Shown one piece after another: positions 1-8,588 of a stretch of 38,122 nucleotides of DNA (positions within the stretch are counted from its first letter, which is position 1; the number at the start of each line of letters is the position of its first letter). Below the pieces are notes generated by a model. The model was not told where the DNA came from. It ran no database searches and saw only the letters and a program-made list of their open reading frames with translations. The position numbers and the translations under genes were made by a program. Location: assembly GCA_031277105.1 (NCBI GenBank), contig JAISLW010000129.1, positions 1 through 38,122 of the forward strand, given 5' to 3'. Origin of the DNA: Planctomycetaceae bacterium (GTDB lineage: Bacteria; Planctomycetota; Planctomycetia; Pirellulales; Thermoguttaceae).

Positions 1-47
1 CTAATGAGCGAGGTTTAACATCTTGGCGTCTCTAAAAATTCATTTCT

Positions 48-215
48 GTCCCATTAGGGACAACATGTTGGTAGAAAAGCAATGTCAAAAATATATTTGT
101 CCCGCTAGGGACAACATGTAAATACAACCTTAACCTTTATTGCGTCCTTAACGGGACGCTAAAAAAAATTCGTATCATCTTTTTCTACCAACATATTGTC
201 CATAACGGGACAAAT
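48..215. repeat. Palindromic hairpin element E1, left copy
   Basis: The element begins with the hairpin GTCCCATTAGGGAC followed by AACATGTTGGTAGAAA. It ends with the near reverse complement of that block (TTTCTACCAACATATTGTCC plus an ACGGGAC hairpin), so the whole is MITE-like with ~30-bp terminal inverted repeats. Two further hairpins of the GTCCC/GGGAC type lie inside. A close copy in the opposite orientation lies at 11012-11178, and a half copy at about 21600-21655. It has no coding capacity. Just before it, at 26-46, is GCGTCTCTAAAAATTCATTT, which matches the end of the MITEs at 9182 and 10499. Confidence 0.85.
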
Positions 216-243
216 ATTTATTGTTACAAAAAATGCCGGAATG

Positions 244-512
244 CAAGCATCTCGTCTGTGTTCCTTCAGATTCGCAGGCATTCGCCTGGTGTTTCGTCAG
301 ATGCGCAGGCGAAACGCCTGTATCCCAGGATCGCGGGCGTCTCGCCTGCATGCGGTTGTACTCAACCGCTGGTGAGCGAGGTTTTGATCGTAACCGCTTT
401 ATCGGTTGCCTATCGGCAAAGTGCAGGCGAGACGCCCGCGATCCGTTGGTCTCGCCTGCTTTTCAGGATCGCAGGCGTCTCGCCTGTGATCCTTTTGTCG
501 AAACGGCTGCGT
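244..512. repeat. Cluster of GTCTCGCC-type palindromic repeats, left copy
   Basis: The stretch is built from repeated units related to GCAGGCGAGACGCCCGCGAT and its reverse complement. It also holds a short CGGTTGTACTCAACCG palindrome followed by CTGGTGAGCGAGG. The same modules recur in inverted orientation at about 14480-14735. It is GC-rich against an AT-rich background, and its open frames translate as repetitive Arg/Ala/Gly-rich peptides, so no gene is called here. It resembles REP-like extragenic palindromes. Confidence 0.8.
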
Positions 513-838
513 TTATTCTGTCTGGACGGTTGCGTTCTTTCTCAATTTTTTTGTTACAAAAAAATTGTCCCTTTTGTCTCACTTATCCCTTTAAAAAAGT
601 TATTTAATCGTGTAAAAAAATTTTGGGATATTTATAGATTAGTTGCGCATAAAACGGGTAAAAAAGCGCTCAAATTATCGTCTAAAATTAAAATTTAAAA
701 AATTTTCTATCAAGGAAATAAAAGGGCGCCAGGCGATTTATGCGCAGCGCAAAAAAAATAATTAACAGCGCCCAATATCCACAATGTAAAATTAGAGTTA
801 GTTAAGGAAAAATCACAATTTTATTTTTATTGATTTTG
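513..838. other. Intergenic region upstream of the VWA gene
   Basis: Position 550 onward carries TTGTTACAAAAAAATTGTCCC, a module that recurs near 2185, 14470, 14745 and 17820. From 700 to 838 the sequence is AT-rich, with a GGGCGCC...GGCGCCC-like imperfect palindrome near 724-778 that could be a regulatory site. No gene is seen. The promoter of the VWA gene probably lies here, but no confident -35/-10 pair could be assigned. Confidence 0.4.
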
Positions 839-901
839 ATGAGATTTTTTAAACTGTTTTTATTTTGCTTATTGTTGTTTTGTTTTTATGAATTTAGATA
901 A
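839..901 (+). other. Possible 20-codon hydrophobic leader peptide overlapping the VWA start
   Basis: An ATG at 839 opens a short frame of mostly Phe, Leu and Cys (it begins MRFFKLFLFCLLLF) and stops at 899-901. It overlaps the VWA start codon at 888 in another frame. The arrangement would allow translational coupling, or it could be a leftover signal peptide separated from the gene by a frameshift. AT-rich DNA easily produces such frames by chance, and the only AAGGA-like site (about 813) is too far upstream to act as its ribosome binding site. Low confidence. Confidence 0.15.
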
Positions 902-2102
902 TTTTCAGCGAGTATTTTCGCGTCAAGATGTTGCCGATGAATTTTTTTATCCGTTGGACTGTTGCGTAGTTGACAATGGTTTATACAAGATTCGTCCGGG
1001 TTTGAATTATCGGATGTCGCCTTCGGGCGGTTTGCGTATTATTCCTGATCCGCGTAGCGCCGCTAGTGAAAATTTTATTCGTAGTATTCACGATTCAAAC
1101 CGAACCGATATGGTACGTTTGATTTCGTCTATACAAACAATACGAAGTAATCCGGATTTTAACAACGTGATTTTGTCGGCGAGTTCTGCTAATACTTACG
1201 ACGCATTACGAAACGGCGGTAAACGTATTATGTTCGGTATTGACGCAAGAAACGAAATGTACCGCGACGAATATAAAGCCGCCGCAGTTTGCTACAAAAA
1301 TATCAAACACGCCGCACAAAAAGCAGGATTTAATATCTCATCTGAAATCCCATTTGAAGAATCCGGCGGGTTTGAAAGTTTGAAATCATGGGCGTCAGGA
1401 ATACATTACGCAAAAAAATTTAATCCGCTCTTGGCGGCGCTTTTAATTCCGCTTTTATTGCTGGCGCTTTATCTAATGTTACAGGCTTGCAATCTGATGC
1501 AAGGCGCTTACTCAAAATTATCAGAAGCGTTTCGTAAAGGCATGGAAACCGACGCCGTAATAGTTGTTCTGGACAAAAGCGGAAGCATGGAGTGCTGTTT
1601 CGACAAAGTAAAAGAACAAACTACGGCGCTAATAAAACAACAACGCAAAAAATGGAGAAACACATACATAGATTTGATTCCTTTTGACTCGTATCCGTCG
1701 CCCGCCTTTGGAGAATTAAAAAAATTAGACGACGACGCCGAAAAAAACGTAATCGAAAAAATACCAACTCTAGCAAGCGGAGGAACCTTGATCATACCCG
1801 CTCTCGAACAAGCCGTAAAAGAAATCGATAAACACAAAAAACCAACTACAATCATACTCGTTACAGACGGAGAAGATAATAACGATAACTCAATAAAAAA
1901 TATAACCGAAAATCCAGAAAAATTACGCGACCTAATAAACGATAAAAAATTAGCAGAACACGGACTAATCATAAACACCGTCGCCGTACTAAGACCAGAC
2001 GTACAAAAAAATCTAAAAAACCCATACCACGAAAATTTACAAAAATTATCAAAAGAATTCAAAGGCGTTCACGAAATATGGGACTTTTCAAATAAACCGT
2101 AA
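888..2102 (+). CDS. Membrane-anchored von Willebrand factor A (VWA) domain protein
   Basis: The protein has 404 aa. Residues 1-175 form a soluble domain I do not recognise. One transmembrane segment follows at about 179-200 (LLAALLIPLLLLALYLML). The rest, from about 221, is a VWA domain with an intact metal-ion-dependent adhesion site: D229-K-S231-G-S233, T300 in SGGTLIIPA, and D327 in VTDGED. VWA domains bind ligands through a divalent metal, and bacterial ones often pair with ATPases or GTPases. The C-terminal third is very Lys/Asn-rich. The ATG at 888 has no Shine-Dalgarno, like most genes here. It is the first gene of a + strand set that includes a P-loop GTPase and an Hsp70/actin-fold ATPase. 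Which side of the membrane the VWA domain faces cannot be decided from sequence alone. The VWA call is firm; the biological role is unknown. Confidence 0.85.
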   Translation: MNLDNFQRVFSRQDVADEFFYPLDCCVVDNGLYKIRPGLNYRMSPSGGLRIIPDPRSAASENFIRSIHDSNRTDMVRLISSIQTIRSNPDFNNVILSASSANTYDALRNGGKRIMFGIDARNEMYRDEYKAAAVCYKNIKHAAQKAGFNISSEIPFEESGGFESLKSWASGIHYAKKFNPLLAALLIPLLLLALYLMLQACNLMQGAYSKLSEAFRKGMETDAVIVVLDKSGSMECCFDKVKEQTTALIKQQRKKWRNTYIDLIPFDSYPSPAFGELKKLDDDAEKNVIEKIPTLASGGTLIIPALEQAVKEIDKHKKPTTIILVTDGEDNNDNSIKNITENPEKLRDLINDKKLAEHGLIINTVAVLRPDVQKNLKNPYHENLQKLSKEFKGVHEIWDFSNKP

Positions 2103-2108
2103 AATAAA

Positions 2109-2159
2109 AGGGAATAGGGGGTAGGGGATAGGGGGTAGGGGATAGGGGGTAGGGGATAG
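2109..2159 (+). repeat. GGGGATAGGGGGTA tandem repeat, G-quadruplex-capable
   Basis: About three and a half copies of a 14-bp G-rich unit sit 7 nt after the VWA stop and about 150 nt before the lipoprotein start. Runs of four or five G separated by 2-3 nt (TA or ATA) fit the canonical G-quadruplex pattern on the + strand, so the RNA could fold too. It is followed at 2160-2180 by an AGCTTTTTAGAAAACTAG block that also neighbours the C-rich tract at 14782-14857, in the opposite orientation. Confidence 0.75.
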
Positions 2160-2295
2160 CTTTTTAGAAAACTAGATAACAATTTTTTGTTAAAAAAAAA
2201 TTGTCCCACTTGTCCCTCAAAAATCGCCAATACGTAATTTGCTAAAAAACTTTCCGTGAACGATTACAATTACTTTTAACCACAAACTTAATTTT

Positions 2296-2300
2296 AGGAG
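2296..2300 (+). promoter_or_regulatory. Shine-Dalgarno AGGAG of the lipoprotein gene
   Basis: AGGAG lies 8 nt before the ATG at 2309. It is one of only two clear ribosome binding sites in the window; the other is at 8576. It fixes the lipoprotein start. Confidence 0.75.
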
Positions 2301-2308
2301 AACTCAAA

Positions 2309-3553
2309 ATGACAAAAATTTGTTCAAAAAGATTTTTCGTTACAATAATGCTAGCGCTCGTTATTAGCGCCAACGGTTGCTCAAAATCTAATGCCGACGC
2401 TGATAATAACGCCGGTAATGCTGATGATTCAAACTCAACAAATTTATACATCGCACAAACAACCCCAAAAATTAAAAACGACGATAAACCAAATAATGAT
2501 AAACCCAATAATGATAAATCAAACGATGATAAATCAAACGACGACCAATCCGAAGTGAAAGTCCAAACCTTCGACGGAGCAAAACTACTAGGAAAAATTA
2601 AATCAGAAAACGACTCCGTTATGCAACTAGCAAAACTACTCAAAAACGAAAAATTCCCATACTCTTGCCTAGACGTAAATGCAGAAATCAATCCCAGACC
2701 AATTACAATCGAAGGTAACAACCTAACATTAGAAATAAAAATCACAATAACCGTAAACGAAAACAAATTTAACGCCTTCGCAAAAAAACTAAACGCTTTA
2801 CTCACAGAATTAAAAACAGAAAGCGGAACTGTTACATTAAAAGGCGAACCAAGTCGTCGTAACGAAGATTTAATAAAAAATACGATTTATTTCAAATTAC
2901 CAATAAACGAGAATAAATCAAACTTTCGTATTAGTATTTACACTAAAGGTGATCAATCGCTCACGAATACAGATTGGAATTATTATGACTTATCTCCTAA
3001 ATTTGCCCTTTTGTTTTCTGCATATCAAAATTTAATCGTTTGCGCCGACGTCGCATTAAATAATGAAGCGCAAAAAAATATTAAGTCAATTAGAAAGGCT
3101 TGTTGCTTTACGCAACTTTTAAAAACAGAACGTTCGCCTTATTTCTATAATAATAATACAATATATATACGCACACCAAACAATGGTGGGCAAAGTTTTA
3201 GACATGAAAAACAAAATTTTGAATACGGACTTGATAAATTTGTTAATGAAGGTTCAGCAGTAGTTGAAAATGATCTTAAATATATCCGTGAATGTCTTCA
3301 AGAAAAAAATTATGATCGTTTATATATTCCATATTCGGCACACATTTTTCCATTTCCAGACTTAAGTGTTGCTCAAGAAGAAATTTTTATTTATCCTTCA
3401 CGTGCATTTACCATAACTGACAAAATAACAATAACGTCGGAGGAGTTGTCGTCAGTTAAGTCGATAGTTTGTCGTGCGATGAGTGAGAATCCTACGATGG
3501 ATGAGTTTTATAAGGAGTTGCCGGAATTGTTGAACAAGTTTAATCCTCGATAA
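2309..3553 (+). CDS. Predicted lipoprotein of unknown function
   Basis: The protein has 414 aa. The N-terminus is a lipoprotein signal: basic residues (MTKICSKRFF), a hydrophobic stretch (VTIMLALVIS), then a lipobox-like ANGC with Cys24 as the probable lipidated residue. An Asp/Asn/Ser/Lys-rich linker follows to about residue 80, with short repeats of the type NDDKSNDDKS that could span part of the periplasm. The remainder (about 85-414) is a globular region with no family I recognise. The start is supported by AGGAG at 2296. It lies 206 bp after the VWA gene on the same strand and precedes the GTPase and Hsp70-like genes. I infer that it is the envelope-exposed part of the same machinery, though it could be an unrelated passenger. 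Codon use shifts from A-rich to T-rich at about 2930, which may mean a fused or recombined 3' half. Confidence 0.8.
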   Translation: MTKICSKRFFVTIMLALVISANGCSKSNADADNNAGNADDSNSTNLYIAQTTPKIKNDDKPNNDKPNNDKSNDDKSNDDQSEVKVQTFDGAKLLGKIKSENDSVMQLAKLLKNEKFPYSCLDVNAEINPRPITIEGNNLTLEIKITITVNENKFNAFAKKLNALLTELKTESGTVTLKGEPSRRNEDLIKNTIYFKLPINENKSNFRISIYTKGDQSLTNTDWNYYDLSPKFALLFSAYQNLIVCADVALNNEAQKNIKSIRKACCFTQLLKTERSPYFYNNNTIYIRTPNNGGQSFRHEKQNFEYGLDKFVNEGSAVVENDLKYIRECLQEKNYDRLYIPYSAHIFPFPDLSVAQEEIFIYPSRAFTITDKITITSEELSSVKSIVCRAMSENPTMDEFYKELPELLNKFNPR

Positions 3554-3895
3554 TTTTTTGTTGCGCAAAAGACGGATTGCAGCGTTTTTGGTTACGTTTC
3601 GTCTCAACAGAATTTTTTTTGAGGGACATGTGGGACAGGAGGGACGAGTGGGACAATGTTGTTGGAATTTTGATTTTTTATGATTTGTTTGATTTTTATG
3701 TTAATCACACAAATCATAGTTTTGACAACTTGCAGGCGGGACGGTTGCGTTCCTACGGACTATTTTTTGTCCACAGATTACACAGATTAAAAAAATTATT
3801 TTTAAAACTAATTCCGCATTCCGCATTAAAAAAATTTTGTGAGCGGTTACAAGTTATATTAACTAGCATTACCATTTTTTACCAATAATTACGCG
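3554..3895. repeat. Intergenic mosaic of short repeat modules
   Basis: No convincing gene is seen. The gap strings together modules that recur elsewhere in the window: a GAGGGACATGTGGGACAGGA block (about 3620-3655), a GGGACGGTTGCGTTCCTA block (about 3738-3756) related to the terminator at 21677, TTGTCCACAGATTACACAGA (about 3768-3788), an ATTCCGC tandem pair near 3812, and GAGCGGTTAC at 3841. The frame 3577-3888 runs through these modules and is not a gene. A promoter for the GTPase gene may lie within the last 60 bp but was not resolved. Confidence 0.6.
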
Positions 3896-5971
3896 ATGGA
3901 CAAAGAGATAATTTATAAGGTTGAATCGATACGTCAAGGTTTTTTGCAATTGATAGAGATATTTATTGGCGATATGCCTGATAAATGTCCTGATAGTTTG
4001 CGTGATCTTGTTTCTAATTCTGATAGTTTGAAGCGTATAACGGAGGCTTTAAAGCTTGCTTCTGAGTCTCCTCGCGTTCGTCGTGTTTGCGAAGGTAAAT
4101 TTACGTGTACATTTGTTGGTTCTAGCAGTCAAGGTAAGACGACTTTTTTGTCTGAGATGTTTCCTGATCTTACGGATCGCGGTTGGCTTGTTTGCGACGC
4201 TAAAGATACGACTTCGCAGAGCCTTTGCATCGAATACTCCCCGCGACAAAATACGACCGTAACGGCTCACTCTTACAACTACGCCGAATTGGTGAATTTT
4301 ATTAATCTTAGCCGTCAAGATTGCGAGAATAACGGCATATCAGTTACATTTGACCAATCTAGCGGTCGGATTCAAATCGACGGTACAAATATGAACGTTG
4401 CCAAAAAAAATTCGGACGCATTCAAATTTTCGCGTAAACTCGATTTGATTCCATTTTCCGGCAGTTACGAAGTCGATGAGCAATACGGCAACCGTGATTT
4501 TGTCCGCTCGCTTACGACCAAAGACGCAATTGTAACCGAGCCGATTATCAATATAGAATCGACCGATTATAACGCTCTCCAACTACGCGCCTTGATCAAA
4601 AATATTCAACTCCGCAGTAATTACAAACGATTATTTGAACTTGTTGAAAACGACGCCGAACTTGAGCGTATAAATTTTATCGATACGCCCGGTCAAGGCA
4701 CAGCCGCATCCGTCAATAAAGACGAGATTCTATTTTATTGTCTAGGCGAAAAATCAAAAAATATCGTTATCCAACTCTGGCGCGACGACGAACTCGACTT
4801 CCTCGTCCACTTTATGCGTTGTAAAGAACAAAGCCAGTTCCAAAAACTCTGGATAGAAATTGAGTCTCAGCTTTCCGCCGAAGAAGTGCGCGGTCTTGAA
4901 GACAGATTGATTTTACTTATGAACAGCGCCCGTGATTTTTGCGAAGATGATAATATTAAATTACGTTACACTAATCCTGAAAAATTTAAGTCCAACGAAG
5001 ACCATTTTAAATTAGTTCTCAAAGAAAACGCATTAGATAAAATGAGCCACAAAGGAACGCTCAAACCTGCTGCGATATGTTTTGTCGATACTTTTTATAG
5101 TTTTAGTTCTAAAGGCGATTACGCCGAAACATTCGCTAGATATAAACCCGTAATGAACAAATGGACAGAACGCAACAGCGCCGGTTACAAAACGCTCGAA
5201 GAAATGGGCTTGGTCGAATCTTTCAAAGAAAACGTCGAGGCGCTTTGCGATCCCGAAGATCGCGGTCATAGTTTTTTTCTCAAAACGATACTTCGCATAG
5301 TTGAAAAAAACGGTCCCAAAATGTTAGTTCAAAAACATCTCAAACGAAGCGGTATCGCAACTATTCTCCAGAAATTGTCCGACGTAATACATTATTATTA
5401 CGGCGACGACGGTTCTTTGACTTCAGCCGCATCAAAAGAGGCGCTCGAAAATCTTGGCAAAACGCTCGGATTAACCGACTATTTTTCATACGAAAAATTT
5501 GTCGAAAAAGAATTTCAGATTAGTAAATTCGGCTTGATGATAGACGAGTTTTTAAAGAATAATCCCGAACCGACGGATATTTCCGAACTGTTCAGAACGC
5601 TTTGCGTCAACTTAAATTCGATAATCAAAAAAGTAGCGGGCGCTTCAGACGATACCCGCGTCGCAATTCCATTCGTTGAACGCGAAATCGACCATCTCTA
5701 CAAAAAAAACCGCAAACTTTGGGGTTACGCTAACACCACAATTTTCAACACGTCCCAAATCGATACGGCAAAAAATATCGTCGCATACGCATTGGTAATG
5801 CACGCCAAAGAGTTGCTCGCCCAAATATTCCCGATACAACAACCGCACGCCCCCGATACCGAATTGCGACAAACCGGCGACGATAAACAAAAAGCCGCCG
5901 AACTCATCGCAACCATCGACGGTCTTAATAACAATATACAAAAATTATACGACCAATACGGAGTAAAATAA
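3896..5971 (+). CDS. P-loop GTPase, SrfC/dynamin-like
   Basis: The protein has 691 aa. A Walker A motif sits at about residues 75-82 (G75-SSSQ-G80-K81-T82), and a G3/switch II motif DTPG starts at D263. The ~180 residues between them are longer than in small Ras-type GTPases, as in large dynamin-like or SrfC-type GTPases. A hydrophobic strand ending LLMNSARD at about 340 could be a degenerate G4, because the canonical NKxD is not obvious. The C-terminal half is helical and charged. The stop is separated by 1 nt from the ATG of the next gene, an actin/Hsp70-fold ATPase, so the two are almost certainly cotranslated. A large GTPase beside an Hsp70-like protein recalls the srfBC pair annotated as virulence factors in Enterobacteria; I assign it to that type from motifs and context, not by alignment. 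The ATG at 3896 has no Shine-Dalgarno. Confidence 0.75.
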   Translation: MDKEIIYKVESIRQGFLQLIEIFIGDMPDKCPDSLRDLVSNSDSLKRITEALKLASESPRVRRVCEGKFTCTFVGSSSQGKTTFLSEMFPDLTDRGWLVCDAKDTTSQSLCIEYSPRQNTTVTAHSYNYAELVNFINLSRQDCENNGISVTFDQSSGRIQIDGTNMNVAKKNSDAFKFSRKLDLIPFSGSYEVDEQYGNRDFVRSLTTKDAIVTEPIINIESTDYNALQLRALIKNIQLRSNYKRLFELVENDAELERINFIDTPGQGTAASVNKDEILFYCLGEKSKNIVIQLWRDDELDFLVHFMRCKEQSQFQKLWIEIESQLSAEEVRGLEDRLILLMNSARDFCEDDNIKLRYTNPEKFKSNEDHFKLVLKENALDKMSHKGTLKPAAICFVDTFYSFSSKGDYAETFARYKPVMNKWTERNSAGYKTLEEMGLVESFKENVEALCDPEDRGHSFFLKTILRIVEKNGPKMLVQKHLKRSGIATILQKLSDVIHYYYGDDGSLTSAASKEALENLGKTLGLTDYFSYEKFVEKEFQISKFGLMIDEFLKNNPEPTDISELFRTLCVNLNSIIKKVAGASDDTRVAIPFVEREIDHLYKKNRKLWGYANTTIFNTSQIDTAKNIVAYALVMHAKELLAQIFPIQQPHAPDTELRQTGDDKQKAAELIATIDGLNNNIQKLYDQYGVK

Positions 5972-5972
5972 A

Positions 5973-8504
5973 ATGTCAAACATAATGTCAAATTTTATGG
6001 CAAATAATACCGTCACGACAAACGTCCCATACTTCCACGTAATTCCTAAAACAGGCGTTCAAGTGTGCAGGTCGTTTGCAATCGATCCTAAAATTCTTCC
6101 GAAAGACGTAACGCCGGATAAATTATGGGCGGACGCAGTCGCATACGCTCAATCAAAAGAATTTAAAGAAAATCAATTGATTAACCTCATTTCTGAACAC
6201 GTCGCATGTTCTTATCCGCTGACGGTAGAATCGACGGGTTGGATGTCTTGCCAGACGCAATCGGCATTTTTTAGGTTAAATAGAAACAGCCAAACCGGCG
6301 CAATAACAGCCGACTTAGTAATCGATACTAACTCAAACGCAGGGCGACAACTCAAAAACGATATTCCATGTATGATCAAACGTTCCGGCATATTCACAAT
6401 GAAAAAACCTTACGAAGTTGCAGGTTTTCACGTACTGCCGCCCGAAGACGCCCCCGGAGTAACCGGCGCTTTATTTATCGACTTCGGCAATACCGGAACA
6501 ACTTGTCTCTTTGCGCCTATCGGAGTTTCAGAACTCTCATTAGAACCTTTACAACTAGAAAATTGCTGGGATCCAAATTACCTTAAACGCTCAAAAAACG
6601 ACCGCGAAATTTTACACTCAAACGTCCTCCTAATGCAAATCGATCTGATCAATAAATCGCCTTGGATAGTAACCGGAGAACGCGCAAAAGAACTAATCAA
6701 ACTTAACCCTCGCGTTACTTATCTATACTCCCCCAAAAAATACATCCGGCATTGGGCGGAACACTTAAAACCAAGCGAACCGACAACCGGATACGAAGGC
6801 ATCATCGGCGTAAGACACGGCATGTTTCCAACCATCGGACTAATCGAAGATAGCCTGCGACAACTCTTGCAAATGATACAAGGCAGCATAACAAACCCCA
6901 AAAGCGCCGCGCCGTTTCCAGTTAAATGCCCAATTATTAACCAAATTATGCTGACCTATCCGTTGACTTGGCGTAAAATTGACCGCGAATTATTCCAAAA
7001 AATATTCACCGAAGTCGCAGAAAACGTACTCGGCGCATACTCGCTCGTTCAAGATAAATTTCATGTTGAAATGGTCTGTAGCGAACCTGTTGCAATAGTC
7101 GCTTATCTGATCTGGGAAAACTTCTTCCTACTCGGAATGAGCAACGCACAAATAATGCGCAGCACACTCGGTAATCTCGACAACACCGACGAATTACGAA
7201 TTTTAGTAATCGACATCGGAGGAGGCTCGACAGACATCGCATTAGTCGACGTCGACTGGCAATACAACGAAACTGATAACGTCGTCGACGCAACTTTTCA
7301 AATGGTCGATACAATGCGATTCAATCGAGCGGGAGATAGACTCACTCACTTCATCGTTACAGCAATCTGGAACTTCTTCAAACAAAAATATAACTTCGAC
7401 GAAACACTCGACCTACAAACACAATCGCCAAATCCGTCATTCGATCAAAGAATTAAAAGAACTATATTATCAGAAATCACAAAATTAGCCGAATCCGCAA
7501 AACCAGAAATCTCAAAACTAAAAGAATGGAAATTGTCAGAAACAGACGAACAAATGATTTTACACTATCTCGGCGACGTCGCATCAAATAGCGGCGGCAA
7601 TTTCAATACAGTCAACGAATTTATCTTAACGCACGATATGCTCAAAGAATGGATACGACACGATCTACAAGGCATCAAAACGCACGGCGAAATGGGCTTC
7701 ATGGATATTTTTATCTATCTGAAAGAATTAAGAGAGTATCTTGAACGCGAAAATAAAAGACAACCAAACCAAATAATCCTCAGCGGACGCACGTCAAAAA
7801 TGCCATTTATACGACAATTTGTTGTAGAAAGCTTAAAAATACCATCGCACCGCGTAAGAACTATTGACGAATTTTGGCACGAAAATATCCGCACGCAAAC
7901 ACACACCGATATATCAAAAATGGCAGTCGTACTCGGCGCACAAAGATTCAGAACCGGCACAAATATACGTTTCGGATACAAAGAAAGCGAACCCGTTTTT
8001 AATCATTACATCGGAACCGTCGTCAACTCCATCGGAGGATTCCAATTCGCAACTATATTCATCTGCCCTGGCGATACAAGACCCGCAAGCTTCGCTATCG
8101 ATATTCCAAAAAGAGGAAACATAATGATCGGGCATTGCTTTCGCACAAACGGACAAGTCGAAGTACTCGCAAGCATATCAAGTAAATCAGACGAAAAAGA
8201 AACCGTTGAACTATTCTTTGAAGATGATTTCACCATCTCCATAAAAGATAAACAAAATATATTATTCTCCGAAAGAGTCGCAGGTGGAGACGAAGTTTTC
8301 GCCGACAACTTCTGCGATACCGGAAAAATTGACGAACATCCAAAAGGATTCATCGCCGAAATCATCACAAAATTTACGCCCGCCGCAAAAAAACCTATTC
8401 CTGTTACGCAAACGCAACAAACAAACCCAACAATCCCAAAAAACCCCACGCCACCGCCGCCGCCAATAAGAAAAATACCAAGACCAACCATAAAACCAAG
8501 ATAA
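5973..8504 (+). CDS. Actin/Hsp70-fold ATPase, SrfB-like
   Basis: The protein has 843 aa. It carries the three nucleotide-binding signatures of the actin/Hsp70 superfamily. Phosphate-1 is at about 167-178 (LFIDFGNTGTTC), phosphate-2 at about 413-428 (LVIDIGGGSTDIALV), and the adenosine motif at about 600-612 (ILSGRTSKMPF). The N-terminal 160 residues include IPKTGVQ, reminiscent of the start of SrfB-family proteins, followed by an unassigned beta-rich region. The last ~35 residues are a Pro/Thr-rich basic tail (NPTPPPPPIRKIPRP), a possible docking segment. Its length is between DnaK (~640) and SrfB (~1000). There is no DnaK-type substrate-binding domain that I can identify. It begins 1 nt after the GTPase stop, without its own Shine-Dalgarno, so translation is probably coupled. 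The ATPase fold is clear, the SrfB affinity probable, and the substrate unknown. Confidence 0.8.
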   Translation: MSNIMSNFMANNTVTTNVPYFHVIPKTGVQVCRSFAIDPKILPKDVTPDKLWADAVAYAQSKEFKENQLINLISEHVACSYPLTVESTGWMSCQTQSAFFRLNRNSQTGAITADLVIDTNSNAGRQLKNDIPCMIKRSGIFTMKKPYEVAGFHVLPPEDAPGVTGALFIDFGNTGTTCLFAPIGVSELSLEPLQLENCWDPNYLKRSKNDREILHSNVLLMQIDLINKSPWIVTGERAKELIKLNPRVTYLYSPKKYIRHWAEHLKPSEPTTGYEGIIGVRHGMFPTIGLIEDSLRQLLQMIQGSITNPKSAAPFPVKCPIINQIMLTYPLTWRKIDRELFQKIFTEVAENVLGAYSLVQDKFHVEMVCSEPVAIVAYLIWENFFLLGMSNAQIMRSTLGNLDNTDELRILVIDIGGGSTDIALVDVDWQYNETDNVVDATFQMVDTMRFNRAGDRLTHFIVTAIWNFFKQKYNFDETLDLQTQSPNPSFDQRIKRTILSEITKLAESAKPEISKLKEWKLSETDEQMILHYLGDVASNSGGNFNTVNEFILTHDMLKEWIRHDLQGIKTHGEMGFMDIFIYLKELREYLERENKRQPNQIILSGRTSKMPFIRQFVVESLKIPSHRVRTIDEFWHENIRTQTHTDISKMAVVLGAQRFRTGTNIRFGYKESEPVFNHYIGTVVNSIGGFQFATIFICPGDTRPASFAIDIPKRGNIMIGHCFRTNGQVEVLASISSKSDEKETVELFFEDDFTISIKDKQNILFSERVAGGDEVFADNFCDTGKIDEHPKGFIAEIITKFTPAAKKPIPVTQTQQTNPTIPKNPTPPPPPIRKIPRPTIKPR

Positions 8505-8514
8505 AATATACGCG

Positions 8515-8538
8515 TCTCTAAAAAATAATTTTTAGAGA
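8515..8538. terminator. Perfect 10-bp inverted repeat after the Hsp70-like gene
   Basis: TCTCTAAAAA, loop ATAA, TTTTTAGAGA. It lies 11 nt after the stop at 8504 and could act as a weak, AT-rich terminator or mRNA stabiliser. The arms match the GTCTCTAAAAA ends of the MITEs in this window, so it may be the collapsed remnant of one. Confidence 0.4.
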
Positions 8539-8575
8539 TACCAAATTAAAATTAACTATTTAAACATTTAATTAA

Positions 8576-8580
8576 AGGAG
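8576..8580 (+). promoter_or_regulatory. Shine-Dalgarno AGGAG of the small coiled-coil gene
   Basis: AGGAG lies 8 nt before the ATG at 8589, the same spacing as for the lipoprotein gene. It supports this small gene as real. Confidence 0.7.
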
Positions 8581-8588
8581 AAATTAAA

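Noticed and set aside
221-698. Two overlapping open frames of 128 and 146 codons
   Set aside because: They run through the GTCTCGCC repeats and translate into repetitive peptides that reappear, inverted, at 14424-14707. They have no ribosome binding site and no domain.
3577-3888. 103-codon frame between the lipoprotein and GTPase genes
   Set aside because: It is composed of intergenic repeat modules (GGGACA, CACAGATTACACAGA, ATTCCGC) that also occur in clearly non-coding gaps.
5973-8504. DnaK chaperone or MreB/ParM-type filament protein
   Set aside because: The three nucleotide motifs fit the superfamily, but the 160-residue N-terminal extension, the length and the absence of a DnaK-type substrate domain do not fit either group.
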